Assembly (NCBI GenBank): GCA_902796805.1
Contig: CADBQG010000015.1
Coordinates: forward strand, 1-64,000
DNA length: 64,000 nt
Reading direction: 5' to 3'
Source: an uncultured Bacteroidota bacterium
Lineage (GTDB): Bacteria > Bacteroidota > Bacteroidia > Bacteroidales > WCHB1-69
In this document: piece by piece, positions 59,116 through 64,000 of the stretch
Layout of the letters: every line of letters starts with the position of its first letter
How positions within the stretch are numbered: the first letter of the stretch is position 1
Position numbers and translations under genes: made by a program
Notes under the pieces: generated by a model
The model's input: only the letters and a program-made list of their open reading frames with translations
The model's database searches: none
Told to the model about the DNA's origin: nothing

Positions 59116-60537
59116 TTACTTGCCTTCCCTCTTAAGGATTATCAAAACCGTGTATATCAGGATTTTGATATCCATCTGTATCGACATGTTCTCTATGTAG
59201 AGTATATCCCAGCGAAGGCGCTCGAGCATTTCGTCTACGTTCTCCGCGTAGCCGAATTTGACCTGCCCCCAGGACGTTATGCCTGGTCTTATGCCGAGAA
59301 GTAGCTGGTAGTAGGGCGCGCGTTCCGTTATCTGGTCAATGTAGAACTGCCTCTCCGGGCGCGGGCCCACGAGCGACATGTCGCCGCGCAGCACGTTGAA
59401 GAACTGCGGGGTTTCGTCGAGCCTGTATTGGCGCATCATCCTGCCGAAAGGGGTTATGCGGCTGTCGCCGTCTGACGACAGCCGAGGGCCGGAGGCCTCC
59501 GCGTCCACGTACATTGAACGGAACTTTATGATGTTGAACGGCCTGCCCTTGTACCCTATGCGCTCTTGCATGTAGAATACAGGACCCGGGGACGACCTTT
59601 TCACGCCTATGACAAGGAATATATATACGGGAACCAGCAATATTATGGCCACAAGGGATATCAGAATGTCGAAAAAACGCTTGATGAAGCGCTGCCACGA
59701 GGGAAGATACTCCGGATTTATTGTTATGAGCGGCTCGTTGAGGATAGACGAGGTTTTCACAGACTTTGTAAGGAAATCGTTGATTTGCGGCACTAAACTT
59801 ATGACCAAATCGTGGCTGTTCCTTGCCAGCAGTAGAATCTTCTGGAGGTATTCGCGCTGGCCGTTGTGAAATGCCGCCACAACCTCTTCAACACTGTGCT
59901 CCCTTACAATCCTGTCGATGTCGTTGATGTTGCCGACACATTCCAGCTTGTCGCGAAGCTCGTCTTCTATGCTGTCGTCAACCTTCAGGTAACCGATGAT
60001 GAACTTTCCGGAGTGCGGGCTGTGAGACAGAAGGGTCTCATAAGCCTTAAGTGCCATCTTGTCGCATCCCACAATCAGGGTGTTGAACCCTATTTCACCC
60101 CTGCGTATCTTCCTGTTTATGTGTGTTGTTATCACTAACCGAGGGATGTAAGTGAGAAGGAACTGTGCGGAAAACAGGAACAGTAGGTACTTGACGTAGT
60201 CGTTGGGCGTGTTCACGATGTCGTCAAGGATGAAGATGAAGAAGAAAACCAGGCTTCCGAAAAGCGTTATAGCCAACGTTGTTCCAAGTTCCTCAAGACG
60301 GGATTTGCCGAAAACCTTGTTGTAATATCCGAAAAATGCGTGGAAGAAAAGCCAGTAAAGGGGGTAGAGTACCAGGCCCTCGAAGAATTTCCTGTCGAGG
60401 TACACCGACTGGAAAACCTCCTGTATTGAGAGCGACTCCCCCACATATTTCCTGTAACAGTAGAGGCCGACCCATGTCAGCATGGCGGCCAGTGTGTCGA
60501 AAAGGACGTATAGGAAAGTCTGCTTCGCCTTTCGCAT
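59116..60537 (-). CDS. Undecaprenyl-phosphate sugar phosphotransferase (WbaP/WcaJ type)
   Basis: A 473-residue polyprenyl glycosylphosphotransferase that starts repeat-unit synthesis by moving a sugar-1-phosphate to undecaprenyl phosphate. Several N-terminal helices and a CoA-binding-like Rossmann region (FNTLIVGCDKMALKAYETL) are followed by the C-terminal catalytic part with KRFFDILISLVAII, ERIGYKGRPFNIIKFRSM, DETPQFFNVLRGDMSLVGPRPE and GIRPGITSWGQV. It lies 12 nt downstream of a lipoprotein gene on the minus strand. Confidence 0.94.
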   Translation of the reverse strand: MRKAKQTFLYVLFDTLAAMLTWVGLYCYRKYVGESLSIQEVFQSVYLDRKFFEGLVLYPLYWLFFHAFFGYYNKVFGKSRLEELGTTLAITLFGSLVFFFIFILDDIVNTPNDYVKYLLFLFSAQFLLTYIPRLVITTHINRKIRRGEIGFNTLIVGCDKMALKAYETLLSHSPHSGKFIIGYLKVDDSIEDELRDKLECVGNINDIDRIVREHSVEEVVAAFHNGQREYLQKILLLARNSHDLVISLVPQINDFLTKSVKTSSILNEPLITINPEYLPSWQRFIKRFFDILISLVAIILLVPVYIFLVIGVKRSSPGPVFYMQERIGYKGRPFNIIKFRSMYVDAEASGPRLSSDGDSRITPFGRMMRQYRLDETPQFFNVLRGDMSLVGPRPERQFYIDQITERAPYYQLLLGIRPGITSWGQVKFGYAENVDEMLERLRWDILYIENMSIQMDIKILIYTVLIILKREGK

Positions 60538-60549
60538 GGGGAGATGGTG

Positions 60550-61479
60550 TTATGAGGCCTTGATGTAGATGACTTTTATGTCGTCGATGTAGAAGCGTGT
60601 GTCTGTTCCTTTGTCGCCGACGCCAGAAAGCACCAGAGTGAGGTCGGTAACGCTCCCTGCGTTGTGGTTGTCCCTGATGGTCTGTGTGAGGTCGAAATGT
60701 ATTGTTTTCCATTCATCCGGCGAGGCGTAGAAGCCGCCGACGGCGAACACGTGGTGCGGGTTGGTGGCCGACGACATCTTGAATCCAACGTCTATGTTCG
60801 ACTCGGTGCGGTAGCGGATCTCGAGGAGTGTTCTGTAGTTCCCGATAGGAATGGGTATTTTCGATGACTGGATGTCGAAGCTGAGGCCGTTCTTGTCGTT
60901 GAGGACTATTTCGCCCACATTCTTGCCGTCGTACATCACAGGCTGCAGCGTGTTGCTGTGAGCAACGGTGTCGGTTGGTGAGAACGACGAACTGTTGGAG
61001 AATGTCTCGAAAAAAGGAATGTGGGTGTATTCGCTGTACACAAACTTCGGCGGGTTTTCAGAAACGTGGTATGTTGCGCCTTTCTGGAGCACAATCTTTT
61101 GTCTCAGGATGTTGAAGAACGGATACCCCGATATTGTGTTGCCCATTCCCGACATCGGGAAGCCCGGCACCAGAATCAGGGTGCAGGAGTCGGCGGCTCC
61201 GTTGCCGAGGTACGGGACCTTGCATGGAAGCTCCCAGCATCCCAGGTTCTTGTTGTTCACATATACGTTTACATGTGTGAACTTGTGCCTTGTGAGGGCG
61301 GTCAGTTGTTCAGCGTCGAAATTCTGGTTGTGGGTCTCGTTGTAGTTGGAGACGTCGATGCAGTTTTCCAGGTCCTCAGGGGTTACACTGATGTAGGCGG
61401 GGGTCATGTCGGTGCGCGTGCAGCCGGCGCAGAACGCGATAAAGACGACAAGCACGACAAAAGTGGAAATCTTCCTCAT
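60550..61479 (-). CDS. Lipoprotein of unknown function, jelly-roll-like C-terminus
   Basis: A 309-residue lipoprotein (lipobox FCAGC, Cys at ~19). The middle part has the pattern CWELPCKVPYLGNGAADSCTLILVPGF in part, and the last ~100 residues read like a carbohydrate-binding jelly roll: RTLLEIRYRTESNIDVGFKM, WKTIHFDLTQTI and DTRFYIDDIKVIYI. The family is not recognised. It is co-transcribed with the sugar phosphotransferase (12 nt gap), so a role in the export or anchoring of the glycan is plausible but not shown. Confidence 0.65.
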   Translation of the reverse strand: MRKISTFVVLVVFIAFCAGCTRTDMTPAYISVTPEDLENCIDVSNYNETHNQNFDAEQLTALTRHKFTHVNVYVNNKNLGCWELPCKVPYLGNGAADSCTLILVPGFPMSGMGNTISGYPFFNILRQKIVLQKGATYHVSENPPKFVYSEYTHIPFFETFSNSSSFSPTDTVAHSNTLQPVMYDGKNVGEIVLNDKNGLSFDIQSSKIPIPIGNYRTLLEIRYRTESNIDVGFKMSSATNPHHVFAVGGFYASPDEWKTIHFDLTQTIRDNHNAGSVTDLTLVLSGVGDKGTDTRFYIDDIKVIYIKAS

Positions 61480-61524
61480 TCTTAAACAGATGTAAGTTAA
61501 TATTCTCCCAAACTAACGGTTTCG

Positions 61525-61540
61525 TGCAATAAATATTGCA
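61525..61540. promoter_or_regulatory. Inverted repeat between divergent lipoprotein and EamA genes
   Basis: TGCAATA-AA-TATTGCA is a perfect 7-bp inverted repeat in the short gap between two divergent genes, a place where an operator could control both. No known regulator site is matched. Confidence 0.35.
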
Positions 61541-61571
61541 CAGTTGGAAAATTTTTATGATTTTTGCAGCC

Positions 61572-62489
61572 ATGAAAAAAACGTCAACATCAGCGCTCGC
61601 CGGCTATGCGGCGATATTGTTTTCAATGCTCCTTTGGGGACTCAGTTTTGTGTGGACTAAACATTTGTTAAACAGCAACTTCCCAGTGTTCACCATAGTC
61701 ACTGTAAGGCTCTCGATAGCCTCGTTAGTGTTTGTCTCATTCTTCAAATGGCGTGGCCTTTTGGAGAAGATACGGCGTGAGGATCTGAAGGATTTCGTGC
61801 TTCTTTCCTTCTTCGAGCCGTTTCTGTATTTCATTGGCGAGAACTTCGGACTTAAGTACGTGGACGCGAGTTTCGCGGCCGTCATCATAGCCTTGATTCC
61901 AATTTTAGTGTCGGTTACGATGTTTTTTGTCGAAAGTGTGCCGATAAGGTGGGAGTTCATTCTTGGAGCGGCCATTTCGCTTGTGGGCGTGGGGCTTCTG
62001 TCGGTGAATCCTGACGGTGCCATCGGCATCAGTGTGAAAGGTGTCTTGCTCCTGTGCGTTGCATTGGTGGCGGCGGTCGGCTACAGCGTGTTGCTGAACC
62101 GTCTGGTGAACAAGTACCGCCCGCTTACAGTAACCACTTACCAGAACCTTATTGCAATACCGTTCTACCTGCCTTTCATGCTTGCCTTCGACATGAAGGT
62201 CTGGCCATCGCTGGCATGGGACGCCACCAACATTTTCTGCCTTGTGTGTCTGGCGATTTTGTGTTCCGCCGGCGCCTATATGCTCTATTCTTATTCAGTG
62301 AAGCAGCTCACCGTAACCAAGGTCTCGGTCTTCACGAACCTGATACCGATAGTTACACTTCTTGTGGCCGCCGCAATAGGGCAGGAGACATTCTCGAATC
62401 TTAAGCTGCTTGGGATTGTGGTTGTAGTCGCGGGAGTGATGTTCAGCCAGACAAAGATAAGAAAACGCTCTGAAATAAAAGATTGTTAA
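61572..62489 (+). CDS. EamA-family (DMT) transporter
   Basis: A 305-residue protein with ten membrane helices in two EamA repeats (LFSMLLWGLSFVWTKHLLN; LLCVALVAAVGYSVLLNRLVNK). The family moves small metabolites and amino acids outwards or inwards. The substrate is unknown. The start at 61572 gives a normal N-terminus MKKTSTSALAGYAAIL. No terminator is seen before gcvT. Confidence 0.92.
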   Translation: MKKTSTSALAGYAAILFSMLLWGLSFVWTKHLLNSNFPVFTIVTVRLSIASLVFVSFFKWRGLLEKIRREDLKDFVLLSFFEPFLYFIGENFGLKYVDASFAAVIIALIPILVSVTMFFVESVPIRWEFILGAAISLVGVGLLSVNPDGAIGISVKGVLLLCVALVAAVGYSVLLNRLVNKYRPLTVTTYQNLIAIPFYLPFMLAFDMKVWPSLAWDATNIFCLVCLAILCSAGAYMLYSYSVKQLTVTKVSVFTNLIPIVTLLVAAAIGQETFSNLKLLGIVVVVAGVMFSQTKIRKRSEIKDC

Positions 62490-62513
62490 AGACGCAAGTT
62501 CACAGTTATTTTG

Positions 62514-62521
62514 TATCTTTG
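62514..62521 (+). promoter_or_regulatory. -7 box for gcvT
   Basis: TATCTTTG is an exact consensus match 28 nt before the ATG at 62550, excluding an earlier in-frame start at 62511. Confidence 0.6.
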
Positions 62522-62549
62522 CACTTTCAAAACAAAAATTCACGCTAAC

Positions 62550-63644
62550 ATGAAAGAAACAGTTTACAGAGCAAAACACGAGGCATTGGGTGCCAAGATG
62601 GAGGAGTTTGCAGGCTTTTACATGCCGATCCAATACGACAGCATAACTAACGAGCACTTGCAGGTGAGAAACAAGGTGGGCGTTTTCGACGTATCGCACA
62701 TGGGCGAGTTCACGGTGAAGGGTCCGAAGGCTCTTGCCCTGCTGCAGCACATAACCACCAACGACGTGGCCGCGCTTTTCCCCGGCAAGGTGCAGTATTC
62801 ATGCTTCCCCAACGGCAAAGGTGGCATCGTTGACGACCTTCTGGTCTACAACCTCCACGACGAGGACTACCTTCTCGTGGTGAACGCCGCCAACATCGAC
62901 AAGGACTGGGCATGGGTTGTTGAGCAGAACAAGAACTTCGGCGCCGAGATAGAGAACATCTCCGACAGCATATCGCAGCTCGCTGTGCAAGGTCCGCTCG
63001 CGCTCAAGGCAATGCAGAAACTCACCGACGCCAATGTGGTCGATATGGAGTATTACACCAACAAGATCATCACATTTGCCGGTATCGACAACATACTCTT
63101 CTCCACAACAGGATACACTGGCAGCGGCGGCTGCGAGATATATTTCAGGAACGAGGACGCGATGAAGGTTTGGGACGCTGTTTTCGAGGCCGGGGCAGAA
63201 TACGACATCAAGCCCATCGGCCTTGGCGCGCGCGACACTTTGCGCCTCGAAATGGGATTCTGCCTCTACGGCCATGAGATCGACGACACCATCTCCCCGA
63301 TTGAAGCCGGCCTGGGCTGGATTACCAAATTCGTGGATGGCAAGGACTTCATCGACCGCAAATACATGGAAGACCTCAAGGCAAACGGCCTGACGCACAG
63401 GATTGCAGGTTTTGAGCTTGTTGACCGCGGCATTCCGCGCGGCGGCTACGAGGTGTGCGACGCAGAAGGCAATGTCATCGGCGAGGTCCGCTCCGGCACT
63501 TTCGGCCCGTCGGTTAATAAGGGAATAGGCACAGCCTTGATAAAGAAAGAGTTCGCGAAGGCCGGCACCGAAATCTTTATCAAGGTGCGCAACCGCCTCC
63601 TGAAGGCTGTTACCGTTAAGATGCCGTTCTATAAGGTTGATTAA
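62550..63644 (+). CDS. gcvT: Glycine cleavage system T protein (aminomethyltransferase)
   Basis: A 364-residue aminomethyltransferase, which moves the methylene group from the H-protein arm to tetrahydrofolate. Family parts are [46 protein letters not shown] and [18 protein letters not shown]. It has its own -7 box and a strong terminator. gcvH and gcvP are not adjacent. No glycine riboswitch is seen, and the leader is too short for one. Confidence 0.96.
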   Translation: MKETVYRAKHEALGAKMEEFAGFYMPIQYDSITNEHLQVRNKVGVFDVSHMGEFTVKGPKALALLQHITTNDVAALFPGKVQYSCFPNGKGGIVDDLLVYNLHDEDYLLVVNAANIDKDWAWVVEQNKNFGAEIENISDSISQLAVQGPLALKAMQKLTDANVVDMEYYTNKIITFAGIDNILFSTTGYTGSGGCEIYFRNEDAMKVWDAVFEAGAEYDIKPIGLGARDTLRLEMGFCLYGHEIDDTISPIEAGLGWITKFVDGKDFIDRKYMEDLKANGLTHRIAGFELVDRGIPRGGYEVCDAEGNVIGEVRSGTFGPSVNKGIGTALIKKEFAKAGTEIFIKVRNRLLKAVTVKMPFYKVD

Positions 63645-63661
63645 AACGGTTTTTAATATCC

Positions 63662-63693
63662 AAAAGCGATGTCGTCGAACATCGCTTTTTTTA
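63662..63693 (+). terminator. Rho-independent terminator after gcvT
   Basis: AAAAGCGATG (63662-63671) pairs with CATCGCTTTT (63680-63689) around an 8-nt loop and runs into T. It overlaps the -7 box of the next gene. Confidence 0.9.
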
Positions 63694-63699
63694 TTTTTG
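63692..63699 (+). promoter_or_regulatory. -7 box for hydE
   Basis: TATTTTTG is an exact match 18 nt before the hydE ATG and lies in the T tract of the gcvT terminator. Confidence 0.5.
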
Positions 63700-63716
63700 C
63701 GGTTTTATTTTTCAGA

Positions 63717-64000
63717 ATGATGAGAGACCTGATATCAAAATTGGAAGCTGACAACATTCTTGCGCGAGAGGAGTTTCTGAACCTAATAGACAATCACACG
63801 CCTGACGACGCTGAATATCTTTTTGAAAGAGCGCGGGCAGTAAGGGAGAGCCATTTCGGCAAGGCGGTTTACCTCAGGGGATTGGTTGAAATCACAAGCT
63901 ATTGTTCCAACGACTGTCTCTATTGCGGTATAAGGCGAAGCAACCGTGGCGCCGAGAGGTACAGGCTCTCGCCCGAGGAAATACTTCAATGTTGCGAGGA
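63717..64000 (+). CDS. hydE: [FeFe]-hydrogenase maturase HydE, N-terminal part (cut by window end)
   Basis: About 94 residues of a radical SAM protein are visible before the window ends. The cluster motif CX3CX2C appears as CSNDCLYCG within LVEITSYCSNDCLYCGIRR, followed by RYRLSPEEIL, which is the HydE form of the biotin-synthase-like family. HydE helps build the H-cluster of [FeFe] hydrogenase. A second ATG follows at 63720. The hydrogenase and the partners hydF and hydG are not in view. A radical SAM relative of the same family, such as PylB, is the main alternative. Confidence 0.82.
   Translation, partial: MMRDLISKLEADNILAREEFLNLIDNHTPDDAEYLFERARAVRESHFGKAVYLRGLVEITSYCSNDCLYCGIRRSNRGAERYRLSPEEILQCCE

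Overview
The window reads as a chromosomal segment of an anaerobic member of the Bacteroidales (phylum Bacteroidota), probably an uncultured gut or rumen type lineage; genus cannot be set from sequence alone. The clues are: many -7 promoter boxes of the Bacteroidota form TAnnTTTG on both strands with no clear Shine-Dalgarno; a giant cell-surface protein ending in a type IX secretion (T9SS) sorting domain; a PorE-like OmpA/PD40 protein; an Ala/Glu-rich tail on ribosomal protein S16; the two-domain prolyl-tRNA synthetase; RnfB/RnfC; lysine 5,6-aminomutase; and an [FeFe]-hydrogenase maturase. No rRNA, tRNA, CRISPR array or intact insertion sequence was found.

Layout. 1-2.8 kb: the end of a restriction-enzyme-like gene, an AAA_14/DUF4143 ATPase with an AT-rich inverted repeat before it, and a glutamine-amidotransferase-like gene. 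2.9-7.1 kb: PAP2 phosphatase, MntP and two nucleotide-sugar enzymes (CapD/FlaA1-type dehydratase and WbpB-type oxidoreductase). 7.4-12.2 kb: an operon of aminotransferase, outer-membrane protein, WaaA, LemA and TPM-domain protein. 12.2-22 kb: rpsP-rimM, a secreted phosphodiesterase-fold lipoprotein, a large CAP-domain protein, an RluD-type pseudouridine synthase, and a minus-strand three-gene envelope operon (repetitive lipoprotein, FadL-type barrel, secreted protein). 22.1-26.3 kb: proS-mazG-PorE-like gene. 26.9-36.8 kb: one 3293-residue T9SS adhesin, visibly AT-richer than everything around it.

36.8-45.8 kb: an MsbA-like ABC exporter and trmB, then a cluster of three palindromes, then a long plus-strand run rnfB, rnfC, DUF362 lipoprotein, queE, DUF721, DUF1893, ECF S component, tatA, tatC. 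rnfD, rnfG, rnfE and rnfA are not in the window. 45.8-50.6 kb: rRNA/tRNA methyltransferases, a thioesterase, rpsT, a deaminase, queF-queC and a sugar-phosphate nucleotidyltransferase. 50.6-55.2 kb: dnaA, recJ and a glycosyltransferase. 55.5-64 kb: DUF4328 membrane protein, kamD-kamE, an undecaprenyl-phosphate sugar transferase with a lipoprotein, an EamA transporter, gcvT, and the start of hydE, cut by the window end.

Themes. Envelope building (WaaA, polyprenyl-phosphate sugar transferase, CapD, WbpB, glycosyltransferase, MsbA-like exporter) and surface display (T9SS adhesin, PorE-like protein) sit beside anaerobic energy genes (Rnf parts, lysine fermentation, hydrogenase maturation). Queuosine precursor genes are split over two loci. 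The most unusual items are the giant adhesin with SprB-like repeats, the Rnf fragment joined to a DUF362 lipoprotein, the DUF1893-ECF pair, the His/aromatic-rich repetitive lipoprotein, and several palindromic or tandem-repeat elements.
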